From assembly GCF_021245805.1 (NCBI RefSeq), contig NZ_JAJJNF010000006.1:1-64000 (forward strand): a stretch of DNA of 64,000 bases. Reading direction: 5' to 3'. Origin of the DNA: Mangrovimonas futianensis. GTDB taxonomy: Bacteria > Bacteroidota > Bacteroidia > Flavobacteriales > Flavobacteriaceae. How positions within the stretch are numbered: position 1 is the first letter of the stretch; each line of letters opens with the position of its first letter. Below the pieces are notes generated by a model. It saw nothing but the letters and a program-made list of their open reading frames with translations, did not search any database and was not told the DNA's origin. A program made the translations under genes and the position numbers. Shown here in pieces: positions 17,784 through 25,611 of this stretch.

Positions 17784-17791
17784 TATCTTTG
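17784..17791 (+). promoter_or_regulatory. Rightward -7 box for the tandem GT2 pair
   Basis: TATCTTTG, an exact TAnnTTTG match. The last base coincides with a GTG (17791) that would extend the downstream gene by 13 codons. Because transcription begins after this box, that GTG cannot be the start, so I place the start at ATG 17830. Confidence 0.55.
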
Positions 17792-17829
17792 TGGTATCAA
17801 ATAAAAGGCCTTTTAACAGCAGTATTTTC

Positions 17830-18648
17830 ATGAAAATTGACACATCAATAGTAATAAGCACATATAATTCTCCTGAATGGTTAGAAAAGGTTCTTATTGG
17901 ATATAATAACCAGACTTATAGACAATTTGAAATAGTAATTGCCGATGATGGGTCGGGTAAAGAAACCTTTGATTTGATAGAGGAATTGTCAAATAAGGTA
18001 TTTTATAAAATTCAGCATATTTGGCATGAAGACAACGGTTTTCAGAAATCACAAATTTTGAATAAAGCCATTGTTGCATGTACCACAGATTATATTTTGA
18101 TGTCTGATGGCGATTGCATTCCAAGGCAAGATTTTGTTGAACAACACGTTAAATATAGAGAGGAAGGGTTCTTTATTTCTGGAGGTTATTTTATGTTGCC
18201 CATGAATATTTCAAAACTTATTACTGAAGAAGATATTAATGAAGGGAAGTGTTTTGATGTCGCTTGGTTAAAGCATCATGGATTAAAATCGTCTTTCAAG
18301 AATAATAAGTTAACTGCTTCAGGATTTAAAGCTGCTTTTTTAAATTATGTAACACCTACTAATGCCAGTTGGAATGGTCATAACGCCTCGGGCTGGAAAA
18401 AGGATATTATTGCTATTAATGGGTTTGATGAACGAATGCAATATGGAGGCCAAGATAGAGAGTTGGGAGAGCGATTATTTAATTACGGTGTTAAAAGCAA
18501 ACAAATAAGATATAGTGCAGTTTGTGTGCATTTGGATCATAAACGAGGCTATAAAAATCAAGATTCCATAGATAAAAACCTGCAGATAAGAAAGGAAACT
18601 AAAGAAGAGAAAAAAGTCTGGACCGACTTTGGAATCATCAAAAAGTAG
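17830..18648 (+). CDS. GT2 glycosyltransferase, first of a tandem pair
   Basis: A 272-residue GT-A enzyme read from ATG 17830. The donor-binding start is IDTSIVISTYNSPEWLEKVL, followed by IVIADDGSGKET and ILMSDGDCIPR (D-x-D). The C-terminal FDERMQYGGQDRELGERLFNYG is the Glyco_transf_7C catalytic block. The whole protein is closely parallel to the next gene, with shared ASGWKKDI and RGYKN segments near the end, so the pair arose by duplication. The gap to the second gene is only eight bases. Acceptor and donor unknown. Confidence 0.88.
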   Translation: MKIDTSIVISTYNSPEWLEKVLIGYNNQTYRQFEIVIADDGSGKETFDLIEELSNKVFYKIQHIWHEDNGFQKSQILNKAIVACTTDYILMSDGDCIPRQDFVEQHVKYREEGFFISGGYFMLPMNISKLITEEDINEGKCFDVAWLKHHGLKSSFKNNKLTASGFKAAFLNYVTPTNASWNGHNASGWKKDIIAINGFDERMQYGGQDRELGERLFNYGVKSKQIRYSAVCVHLDHKRGYKNQDSIDKNLQIRKETKEEKKVWTDFGIIKK

Positions 18649-18656
18649 TTTGATGT

Positions 18657-19475
18657 ATGAAATATGATGCATCAATAATAATCAGTACTTATAACCAACC
18701 AGATTGGTTGTACAAGGTTTTATTGGGGTATGCGCAACAGACACATCAAAACTTCGAGATTATTGTAGCCGATGATGGTTCAAAAATGGATACTTATCAA
18801 ATCATTCAAAACTTCAAAAAGCAAACCTCCTATGCCATAAAGCATATTTGGCAAGAAGACGAAGGGTTTCAAAAGAACCGAATTTTAAATAAGGCTATAA
18901 GGGCGTCCAAGTCGCCTTATCTAATCTTTACTGATGGTGATTGCATCCCAAGGAAGGATTTTGTAGAAAAACATTTGACTTTAAGAAAGCCCAAAGCGTT
19001 CTTGTCTGGGGGCTATTTTAAATTACCTAAAATGATTTCCGAAAAGATTTCAAAAGAGGATATATGTAATCAATATTGTTTTGATAAGTTTTGGTTGATC
19101 AAGCAAGGATTAAAGAAAAATTTTAAATTGAACAAATTGACATCTAGGGGATTAAAGGAAAATCTACTTAATCAATGGACTCCTACCAAAGCCACATGGG
19201 ATGGGATGAATGCATCAGGCTGGAAAAAGGACATTCTAGCGGTAAATGGATTTGATGAGCGCATGAAATATGGTGGGGAAGATAGAGAACTGGGTGAACG
19301 CTTAATGAATCTAGGTATTAAACCTATTCAGGCCAGATACAGTTTGATTTGTGTTCATTTGCATCATGAAAGAGGGTATAAAAATACTGTAGATTTCGAT
19401 CGGAACAAACAAATAAGAAAGGAAACCAAATCAAAGAAAAAGACCTGGACAGATTATGGTATCAATCAGTCCTGA
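18657..19475 (+). CDS. GT2 glycosyltransferase, second of a tandem pair
   Basis: A 272-residue paralogue of the preceding enzyme, starting YDASIIISTYNQPDWLYKVL, with EIIVADDGSKMDT, LIFTDGDCIPRKD (D-x-D) and GFDERMKYGGEDRELGERLM. The GVKSKQ/GIKPIQ stretch and the LNK/FLS insert differ most between the two, so they probably use different acceptors. Its end overlaps the convergent methyltransferase gene by ten bases. It follows the first copy by eight bases and needs no separate promoter. Confidence 0.88.
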   Translation: MKYDASIIISTYNQPDWLYKVLLGYAQQTHQNFEIIVADDGSKMDTYQIIQNFKKQTSYAIKHIWQEDEGFQKNRILNKAIRASKSPYLIFTDGDCIPRKDFVEKHLTLRKPKAFLSGGYFKLPKMISEKISKEDICNQYCFDKFWLIKQGLKKNFKLNKLTSRGLKENLLNQWTPTKATWDGMNASGWKKDILAVNGFDERMKYGGEDRELGERLMNLGIKPIQARYSLICVHLHHERGYKNTVDFDRNKQIRKETKSKKKTWTDYGINQS

Positions 19476-20053
19476 AGCCTTTTAGAAAACACGCCGATTT
19501 TCCAATATTTATCTGAAACTTCACTTTCTACAGTTTTAAAATCAACCGTGTGAAGGTCTTTTCGTTGAAAAAAGTCCCAACATTCAGGGCGCTCTCTAAA
19601 CATGGAAACTATTATAATACCGTTGGGATTCAGATAAGATTTCATCAATTCTAGAACTGGTTTTTTCTTGGAATCCATGATGTAATAAAAAATTTCATTG
19701 AAAATGATGATGTCAAACTTTTGTTTTGGTTCAAACAATTGAACATCGTTGGTTTCAAATTGAGCTTTAAAATGTTGCTTTTTAATAGCTTTTTCAATCG
19801 AAATCGCTGAAAAATCTACGCCATAAAAAAGATTGTAATCTTCAGGAAGTAAATAATCCAATAAAATAGCCTCTCCACAACCTAGAGCCAAAATATCAGG
19901 GTTTGAAATACCATAGGTTCTAATGTGCTCTGAAATGGTGAGGTATCTCACACTTTCAGACTCATCCTTGAGTAAATCCCAACGGCCTGATTTATACTGC
20001 TTATCCCAGCGGAGTTTTCTTCTCCAAGAATGAAATCTATCTATTGTGTTCAT
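19466..20053 (-). CDS. Class I SAM-dependent methyltransferase
   Basis: A 195-residue protein with the AdoMet pocket ILALGCGEAILLDYLLPEDYN (Gly-rich motif I, with Ala-Leu-Gly-Cys-Gly-Glu) and the following acidic NLFYGVDFSAISIEKAIKK, where the Asp binds the ribose. NDVQLFEPKQKFDIIIFNEIFYYI is motif II. The size and arrangement resemble NodS-like small methyltransferases. In this cluster it probably methylates a sugar, but no substrate can be assigned. Its ATG overlaps the stop of the GT9 gene upstream by four bases (ATGA), so the two are cotranscribed. Confidence 0.8.
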   Translation of the reverse strand: MNTIDRFHSWRRKLRWDKQYKSGRWDLLKDESESVRYLTISEHIRTYGISNPDILALGCGEAILLDYLLPEDYNLFYGVDFSAISIEKAIKKQHFKAQFETNDVQLFEPKQKFDIIIFNEIFYYIMDSKKKPVLELMKSYLNPNGIIIVSMFRERPECWDFFQRKDLHTVDFKTVESEVSDKYWKIGVFSKRLQD

Positions 20054-21111
20054 AAATTCATCTCTAAAAATGATTTCAATTTGGGGATAATCATATCGGG
20101 GGTTAATTTTTTATAAAGCTCGTGGGGATCTTTTTCTATTTTTCGTCTTTCTTCAACAGTAAAAGAATCATACAGGTTGGGTTTCTCTTCTAAAAGATGA
20201 ATCGATTGATGTATTTTGCCATCCTCAAAAGTGGCCCAATGATCTTTATTGACATAAGGAGAAAAAATGGTGAAAGTTGGTCTATTCAATGCCTTGGCAA
20301 TATGAACCACACCTCCTTCGTTTCCTACTAGTAATTGGCATTGGTTTAACAGCTTAATTAATCCCCTTACGCTGTCTTCATAAATGTCTATAATAATCTT
20401 GTCTTTATTTTCACACTGGTTATAAATTATTAAGGCTTCATCCTTTTGGTGTGGGGCATAATTAAATATGATATTCAGGTTGTAGGTGTTAGTTATAAAG
20501 TTAATAATTTCTACAATAAAATCATAAGGCATGGTTTTTTGGGGGGTACTACCCAAAACTCCAAGCATAATGCAAGGTTTGTATAAATCTACTTTATTGT
20601 AATTTTTTTCCTTTTCTGTTAAAACAATTTTGGGTTCGTAGTCAATTTGGTCTTCCATAAGGTCAAAGACCGATTTAACCATATTCACACGATCTTCAAT
20701 CGCTTTTCCACAACTTTTAGATTTCTTTTTTAGTAAGGGAATGTTATGAGTGTAAAAGTTTAAAGGTGGTTTTTTTTCTCGTTTTTTAAAACCAATTCTG
20801 GTAGGGGTTTTAGATAATAGGCAAATAACTCGGCTTTGCAATTTGGCATAAGGATCAAAAATAATATCATACTTATCCTTCCTTATTTTTAAGGCTAACT
20901 GTATAAGATTGTCGGCTTTTTTAAGTTCTTTTTCATTGATTTCAATGATGTTGTCAATGGCCGGATTATGTCTTATGACATCTGCTGTATAATCATATAC
21001 CAGATAATCAACCTGAGATTTTGGAAAAACCTTTTTGATGTTTTGAGCGATAACAGATGCGATTAAAACATCTCCAATTCGCTTGTTTTGTATGACCAGT
21101 ATTTTCTTCAT
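20050..21111 (-). CDS. GT9 heptosyltransferase-like glycosyltransferase
   Basis: A 353-residue GT9 enzyme read from ATG 21111; an upstream in-frame ATG at 21129 would add six residues (MYVYTS) that precede the conserved MKKILVIQNKRIGDVLIASVI start and is probably not used. The donor-site blocks are LGVLGSTPQKTMPYDF and LLVGNEGGVVHIAKALNRPTFTIFSP. GT9 members include the ADP-heptose:LPS heptosyltransferases (RfaC/RfaF/WaaQ), so LPS-core assembly is the likely role. It is followed, with coupling, by the methyltransferase. Whether the donor is a heptose cannot be read from the sequence. Confidence 0.88.
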   Translation of the reverse strand: MKKILVIQNKRIGDVLIASVIAQNIKKVFPKSQVDYLVYDYTADVIRHNPAIDNIIEINEKELKKADNLIQLALKIRKDKYDIIFDPYAKLQSRVICLLSKTPTRIGFKKREKKPPLNFYTHNIPLLKKKSKSCGKAIEDRVNMVKSVFDLMEDQIDYEPKIVLTEKEKNYNKVDLYKPCIMLGVLGSTPQKTMPYDFIVEIINFITNTYNLNIIFNYAPHQKDEALIIYNQCENKDKIIIDIYEDSVRGLIKLLNQCQLLVGNEGGVVHIAKALNRPTFTIFSPYVNKDHWATFEDGKIHQSIHLLEEKPNLYDSFTVEERRKIEKDPHELYKKLTPDMIIPKLKSFLEMNL

Positions 21112-21173
21112 TGATGTGTAAACATACATGCAAATTATTGCTTTTTCTCCTTTTATTAAAAAATCAATTCATA

Positions 21174-21181
21174 TATCTTTG
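21174..21181 (+). promoter_or_regulatory. -7 box for the WaaP-like kinase
   Basis: TATCTTTG, an exact match, ending seven bases before the ATG at 21189. The leader would therefore be only about four bases, that is, the transcript is essentially leaderless. Confidence 0.5.
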
Positions 21182-21188
21182 ATCGCGT

Positions 21189-21968
21189 ATGAGTGATTCT
21201 AAAAGACATGTGGTTGTTCATCCTGATTATAAGGAATTTGAATCTGAAATTTTGGATTGTATTGAATCATTCAAAAAGGAAGGGGATCTGGTTTTAGATG
21301 GAGGAAGAAATATTATTAAATCCTTTTCATTAGGTAGTGAGATTATTAACATCAAATCGTTTAAAAAACCACAATTTTTTCAAGCATTTGTTTATAAGTA
21401 TCTTAGAGAATCGAAGGCCAAAAGGTCATTTGAATATGCGAGAAAACTTATAAATCTGGGAATTTCTACGCCGTTTCCAATTGCTTATGTAGAAGATTTT
21501 TCATCAATAGGTTTGGATTCCAGTTTCTATGTAAGCAAACATATAGACTATGATTTTGACTTTAGGGATTTGATTCATCAACCTCGGTTTCCTGATCGCC
21601 AAAATATCTTAGAGCAATTTACCGAGTTTACTTTTCAATTACATGAGAATGGTATTAATTTTTTAGATCATTCACCTGGAAATACGTTGATTTTGAATCA
21701 AGGCCAAGGAACATATCAATTCTTCTTAATCGATTTGAATCGTATGGTATTTGAACCGATGGGTTTTGAAAAACGGATGCACAATTTTAGGCGGTTGTGG
21801 CTTTCCAAGACCATGGTAGATATCATGTCAAAAAAATATGCCAAGCTATGTAATAGACCTGAGAGTGAAGTTTATGAAGCTATGTTAAAGCATAGTAGGA
21901 CCTTCCAAAAGAAAATAGATAGTAAAAAGCTTAGAAGAAGCGGAAGGAAAATGAATTTTAAAAAATAA
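21189..21968 (+). CDS. LPS kinase-like protein (WaaP/Kdo kinase family)
   Basis: A 259-residue kinase-fold protein. A beta-3 lysine is in IINIKSFKKP (K56), and the catalytic loop is NFLDHSPGNTLI, with D160 and N165 five residues apart. The metal loop FFLIDLNRM has D182 followed by Leu-Asn in place of Phe-Gly. This is the KdkA/WaaP (lipopolysaccharide kinase InaA) arrangement: these enzymes phosphorylate Kdo or core heptose in LPS. It lies at the right end of the glycan cluster, in its own transcription unit. The leader is almost absent. It ends at a strong hairpin shared with dapD. Confidence 0.85.
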   Translation: MSDSKRHVVVHPDYKEFESEILDCIESFKKEGDLVLDGGRNIIKSFSLGSEIINIKSFKKPQFFQAFVYKYLRESKAKRSFEYARKLINLGISTPFPIAYVEDFSSIGLDSSFYVSKHIDYDFDFRDLIHQPRFPDRQNILEQFTEFTFQLHENGINFLDHSPGNTLILNQGQGTYQFFLIDLNRMVFEPMGFEKRMHNFRRLWLSKTMVDIMSKKYAKLCNRPESEVYEAMLKHSRTFQKKIDSKKLRRSGRKMNFKK

Positions 21969-21997
21969 AACCCAAAAGCGTTACACCTTTGGGTTTT
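21967..21997. terminator. Bidirectional hairpin between the LPS kinase and dapD
   Basis: The arms AAAACCCAAA (21967-21976) and TTTGGGTTTT (21988-21997) are perfect 10-base complements with an 11-base loop. A-tract and T-tract flank them on the two sides, so transcripts from both convergent genes can end here. Confidence 0.8.
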
Positions 21998-22017
21998 CAA
22001 ATTCAGTTAAATTTATT

Positions 22018-22833
22018 TTAAACCGCAACGTCATATTCACGAAGCGCGTTGTTTAAAGAAGTCTTTTTATCAGTGCTTTCTTTTCTTTTCCCAATGATTA
22101 AAGCACATGGAACATTAAAGGTTCCCGCTGCAAACTCTTTAGAATAACTTCCTGGAATAACCACCGATCTAGCAGGAACAATACCTTTCATTTCCACAGG
22201 TTCATCACCTGTAACATCTATTATTTTTGTAGAAGCAGTCAAAACTACATTGGCACCCAATACAGCCTCTTTTTCTACCTTCACGCCTTCCACAACGATA
22301 CATCTACTACCTATAAAAGCATTGTCCTCAATAATAACAGGAGCTGCTTGCAATGGCTCTAAAACGCCACCAATACCAACGCCTCCTGAAAGGTGTACAT
22401 TTTTGCCGATTTGTGCACAACTACCAACGGTAGCCCAAGTATCAACCATAGTTCCTTCATCTACAAAGGCGCCAATGTTAACGTAACTTGGCATCATAAT
22501 AACTCCTTTAGAAATGTAAGCACCATGACGTGCTACTGCATGAGGAACAACCCTAATTCCTTTTTCTGCATATCCGGTTTTTAATGGAATTTTATCATGG
22601 TATTCGAAAATTCCAACTTCAAAGGTTTCCATTTTTTGAATAGGGAAATATAAAACTACTGCTTTTTTAATCCATTCATTTACTTGCCAGCCATCCTCGG
22701 TAGGATTAGCAACTCTTAAAACACCTGCATCTAAAAGTGATATTACTTCTCTTATAGCATTAATAGTGGTTTCTTCTGTTAGCAAGGAACGATCATCCCA
22801 AGCTTTTTCTATAATGTTTTTTAAATCGGTCAT
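22018..22833 (-). CDS. dapD: 2,3,4,5-tetrahydropyridine-2,6-dicarboxylate N-succinyltransferase
   Basis: A 271-residue succinyltransferase of the lysine/diaminopimelate pathway. The left-handed beta-helix hexapeptide repeats cover about residues 105-215, and the conserved segments MMPSYVNIGAFVDEGTMVDTWATVGS and IEDNAFIGSRCIVVEGV are clear. Length and sequence are those of the trimeric DapD enzyme, which marks the succinylase branch. Its promoter is the -7 box at 22853. It acts with dapB at 60865 in making meso-DAP for peptidoglycan. Confidence 0.95.
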   Translation of the reverse strand: MTDLKNIIEKAWDDRSLLTEETTINAIREVISLLDAGVLRVANPTEDGWQVNEWIKKAVVLYFPIQKMETFEVGIFEYHDKIPLKTGYAEKGIRVVPHAVARHGAYISKGVIMMPSYVNIGAFVDEGTMVDTWATVGSCAQIGKNVHLSGGVGIGGVLEPLQAAPVIIEDNAFIGSRCIVVEGVKVEKEAVLGANVVLTASTKIIDVTGDEPVEMKGIVPARSVVIPGSYSKEFAAGTFNVPCALIIGKRKESTDKKTSLNNALREYDVAV

Positions 22834-22852
22834 CTCAAAAAATTTATTTGTG

Positions 22853-22860
22853 CAAAGATA
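22853..22860 (-). promoter_or_regulatory. -7 box of dapD
   Basis: Minus-strand TATCTTTG, exact match, 20 bases upstream of the ATG at 22833, giving a leader of about 16 bases. Confidence 0.55.
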
Positions 22861-22931
22861 CAGTTTAGATCAAATATCAATAGTGCAAACAGTATAATTT
22901 GGAAAAATAGCTTCATAATGGATACTTATTA

Positions 22932-22939
22932 TAAATTTG
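22932..22939 (+). promoter_or_regulatory. -7 box of ruvX
   Basis: TAAATTTG, exact TAnnTTTG, ending four bases before the ATG at 22944. Transcripts would begin at or next to the start codon. No TTG at an ideal distance upstream. Confidence 0.45.
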
Positions 22940-22943
22940 CAGA

Positions 22944-23354
22944 ATGGGAAGATTATTGGCCATAGATTATGGAAAGGTACGCACGGGAATTGCAATAACT
23001 GATGAACTTCAAATCATTGCCTCTGGTTTGACTACCGTTGAAACCAAAGAGTTGTTGCCTTTTCTTAAAGATTATTGTGAGAAGGAGCAAGTGGAAAAGT
23101 TCATTGTTGGGGAACCTAAACAGATGAACAATCAAGAGTCTGAAAGTGAAGTCTTGATTAAACCTTTTTTGGAGAAACTTCAAAACCAATTTCCTAAAAT
23201 ACCCATAGAGAGAGTAGACGAGAGGTTTACTTCAAAAATGGCTTTTCAAACCATGATTGATAGTGGATTGTCCAAAAAAAAGCGGAGAGACAAATCGTTA
23301 ATTGATGAAATTAGCGCGACCCTAATTCTTCAAAGTTACCTGTATAATCAATAG
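22944..23354 (+). CDS. ruvX: Holliday junction resolvase-like (RuvX/YqgF)
   Basis: A 136-residue RNase H-fold nuclease thought to act in recombination and in pre-16S rRNA 5' processing. The first catalytic Asp is in LLAIDYGKVRTGIAITD, the FIVGEPKQM strand follows, and the DERFTSKMA segment carries the second acidic residue, with DEISATLILQSYL at the end. Length is typical. It may have almost no leader. It is followed 89 bases downstream by def under its own promoter. Confidence 0.9.
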   Translation: MGRLLAIDYGKVRTGIAITDELQIIASGLTTVETKELLPFLKDYCEKEQVEKFIVGEPKQMNNQESESEVLIKPFLEKLQNQFPKIPIERVDERFTSKMAFQTMIDSGLSKKKRRDKSLIDEISATLILQSYLYNQ

Positions 23355-23412
23355 AGATGTTTAAAGCTTTCTTAAATCCCATAATTATTATGTGATTAAG
23401 CTTTAAGAATTG

Positions 23413-23420
23413 TATTTTTG
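23413..23420 (+). promoter_or_regulatory. -7 box of def
   Basis: TATTTTTG, exact TAnnTTTG, 23 bases before the ATG at 23444, so the leader would be about 20 bases. Confidence 0.5.
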
Positions 23421-23443
23421 TGCCCAATTATAAATGAATTAAA

Positions 23444-24034
23444 ATGGTATTACCAATTGTTGCATACGGAGATCCGGTTTTAAAAAAGGTAGGGGAGGAA
23501 ATAAGTAAAGATTATCCCAAGCTTAATGAACTGATTGATAATATGTATGAGACCATGGATCAAGCGTTCGGAGTTGGTTTGGCAGCACCTCAAATTGGTT
23601 TGGCCATCAGATTGTTTGTTGTGGATGCTTCTCCATTTGCAGAAGACGAATCTCTTTCAGATGATGAGCAAGCTTATTTAAAAACATTTAAAAAAACCTT
23701 CATCAATGCGAAAATTTTAATGGAAGAAGGTGATGAATGGGCGTTTAATGAGGGCTGTTTGAGCATTCCAGATGTGAGAGAAGATGTGTTTAGAAAACCG
23801 CGAATTACGATGGAATATCAAGATGAAAATTTTGAATCCCACACCGAAGTTTTTGATGGATTGGCGGCTAGAATTATCCAACATGAATACGACCATATTG
23901 ACGGCATTCTTTTTACTGATAAACTTTCCAGTTTGAAGAAACGTTTAATAAAAGGGAAACTATCCAATATTTCCAAAGGAAATATCAAAGTGGACTACAG
24001 AATGAAGTTTCCTAATATGAAAAAAAGAAGATAA
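23444..24034 (+). CDS. def: Peptide deformylase
   Basis: A 196-residue metal hydrolase that removes the formyl group from nascent N-terminal methionine. The three motifs are VGLAAPQIG, EGCLSIPD (Cys metal ligand) and QHEYDHIDG (HExxH). An acidic insert before the second motif (about residues 66-88, FAEDESLSDDEQAYLK) is common in Bacteroidota PDF. The C-terminus is basic and rich in Lys/Arg. It is followed by a DUF5606 gene after 40 bases. Confidence 0.95.
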   Translation: MVLPIVAYGDPVLKKVGEEISKDYPKLNELIDNMYETMDQAFGVGLAAPQIGLAIRLFVVDASPFAEDESLSDDEQAYLKTFKKTFINAKILMEEGDEWAFNEGCLSIPDVREDVFRKPRITMEYQDENFESHTEVFDGLAARIIQHEYDHIDGILFTDKLSSLKKRLIKGKLSNISKGNIKVDYRMKFPNMKKRR

Positions 24035-24074
24035 CACCCTTATTGAAGATTAATTAATTAGACTTTACAAATTT

Positions 24075-24500
24075 ATGAGTTTAGAAAAAGTATTATCTAT
24101 TGCTGGTAAACCAGGATTATACAAATTATTAACACAAACCCGCACGGGTTTTATTGCTGAATCTTTAATTGACAAGAAAAAAATATCAGTGAGTATTCAT
24201 CAAAATGTTAGCCTATTAAGTGAAATTGCAGTTTATACGCTAACAGAAGAGGTGCCACTTAGGGAGGTTTTCAAAAAGATTAAGGAAAAGGAAGATGGAG
24301 GGGCAACGTCTGTTTCTCATAAGGATTCTAAAGACCAATTGGAGGAATACTTTTTTGAAGTATTACCGGATTATGATGAAGATAGAGTGTATGTGAGTGA
24401 TATCAAAAAAGTAATCCAATGGTATAACTTATTACAAAAACACGATATGATGGACTTTGAAGCTAGTGAAAAAGTTAAGGCTTCAGACGAGGAAGAATAG
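24075..24500 (+). CDS. DUF5606 domain-containing protein
   Basis: A 141-residue protein beginning LEKVLSIAGKPGLYKLLTQTRTGFIAESLIDKKK, which is the conserved start of the DUF5606 family, found in Bacteroidota only. Residues 75-110 carry an acidic, charged linker, and the C-terminal half reads SDIKKVIQWYNLLQKHDMMDF. It lies between def and mazG on the same strand and ends at a hairpin at 24531. Function unknown; the position suggests housekeeping. Confidence 0.8.
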   Translation: MSLEKVLSIAGKPGLYKLLTQTRTGFIAESLIDKKKISVSIHQNVSLLSEIAVYTLTEEVPLREVFKKIKEKEDGGATSVSHKDSKDQLEEYFFEVLPDYDEDRVYVSDIKKVIQWYNLLQKHDMMDFEASEKVKASDEEE

Positions 24501-24530
24501 TCCTATCATATGTTTAAAAAATTTTTATAA

Positions 24531-24558
24531 AATCTGGTTCTTTCAACCAGATTTTTTT
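24531..24558 (+). terminator. Intrinsic terminator after the DUF5606 gene
   Basis: A hairpin of AATCTGGTT (24531-24539) and AACCAGATT (24545-24553), with a five-base loop, followed by a T-run to 24558. It separates the def/DUF5606 unit from mazG. Confidence 0.8.
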
Positions 24559-24587
24559 CATTTATAACCTATCTTGAAAATAAAAAT

Positions 24588-25361
24588 ATGAATACAAGAA
24601 CAGACCAATTAAAGGCATTTAATAGATTGTTGGATATCATGGATGATTTGAGGGAAAAATGCCCTTGGGATAAAAAACAAACCATGGAATCTCTAAGGCA
24701 CTTGACTATTGAGGAAACCTATGAGTTGGGAGATGCTATTTTAGACAATGATTTGCAAGAGGTTAAGAAGGAGCTAGGTGATGTGTTGTTACATATTGTT
24801 TTTTATGCCAAAATAGGAAGTGAAACCAATGATTTTGATATCGCCGATGTCTGTCACAGTATTTGTGATAAATTGGTAGACAGGCATCCCCATATTTATG
24901 GAGATGTACAGGTTAAAGATGAAGAGGATGTGAAGCGCAATTGGGAAAATCTTAAATTAAAGGAAGGTAAGAAGAGTGTTTTGGAGGGAGTTCCTAAAAG
25001 CCTTCCTGCTTTGGTTAAGGCAAATCGCATACAAGACAAGGTTTCTGGGGTTGGATTTGATTGGGAAGAACCACATCAAGTCTGGGAAAAATTAAAGGAA
25101 GAGATTGAAGAATTGCAGCATGAGATAGTTGAGGATAATAAAGATGCCATAGAAAGTGAGTTTGGTGACGTGTTGTTTTCTATGGTGAATTATGCAAGAT
25201 TTTTAAAAGTCAACCCTGAAAATGCTCTTGAACGAACGAATAAAAAATTCTCTAAAAGATTTCAATATTTAGAAGGTAAGGCTAAGGAATTGAACAAAGA
25301 ATTAAAGGACATGACCCTCGCAGAAATGGACGTTTTTTGGGAGGAAGCAAAAAAAATATAA
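24588..25361 (+). CDS. mazG: Nucleoside triphosphate pyrophosphohydrolase MazG
   Basis: A 257-residue enzyme that hydrolyses (d)NTPs to monophosphates and can lower ppGpp or remove aberrant nucleotides. Two MazG domains are visible: the first with EETYELGDAILDNDLQEVKKELGDVLLHIVFYAK (E-E-x-x-E and E-x-x-D metal sites), the second with EEIEELQHEIVEDNKDAIESEFGDVLFSMVNYARF. Length and the conserved CPWDKKQTMESL start are typical. An ATAACCTATCTTG motif upstream resembles a one-base-short -7 box. A strong hairpin lies 180 bases downstream of the stop. Confidence 0.94.
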   Translation: MNTRTDQLKAFNRLLDIMDDLREKCPWDKKQTMESLRHLTIEETYELGDAILDNDLQEVKKELGDVLLHIVFYAKIGSETNDFDIADVCHSICDKLVDRHPHIYGDVQVKDEEDVKRNWENLKLKEGKKSVLEGVPKSLPALVKANRIQDKVSGVGFDWEEPHQVWEKLKEEIEELQHEIVEDNKDAIESEFGDVLFSMVNYARFLKVNPENALERTNKKFSKRFQYLEGKAKELNKELKDMTLAEMDVFWEEAKKI

Positions 25362-25611
25362 TTTTTTTTAATCTTCGAAATCCAAAACAGTTTTATCCCC
25401 GTATATAATACCAAATGACACGTTCATATTCATAAGTAGATTAATAGCAGAATCATTTCTTACCTTAATTGTGTCATTTAACGTAAGTAGGTTATTTTTT
25501 AGTTGGGAAAAAAATAACTGTTTAGTTAGTTTAGTTAGAAGCTAAAACCCTATTTGGAAACTCCAGATAGGGTTTAGTTGTTTTTAGAGGTGTGGTAAAA
25601 TTAAGAGTTGA
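25362..25611. other. Intergenic stretch between mazG and the DUF349 gene
   Basis: About 250 AT-rich bases. It holds a 2 x 9-base direct repeat TTTAGTTAG (25521-25529, 25530-25538), the hairpin at 25545-25575, and on the minus strand an uninterrupted frame of 57 codons (25371-25541) with no ATG at its 5' end, whose translation looks protein-like near the end. No annotated RNA is recognised. Confidence 0.5.
25545..25575 (+). terminator. Hairpin terminator downstream of mazG
   Basis: The arms 25545-25558 and 25562-25575 pair over 14 positions (one T-G wobble) with a three-base loop, and a T-rich tail follows on the plus strand. On the minus strand the tail is poor, so it mainly ends rightward transcripts. 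Confidence 0.65.

Noticed and set aside
24563..24576. Shared ATAACCTATCTTG upstream of mazG and the M4 protease as a promoter
   Set aside because: It is one T short of TAnnTTTG, so I did not list it as a feature although it could be a weak variant.
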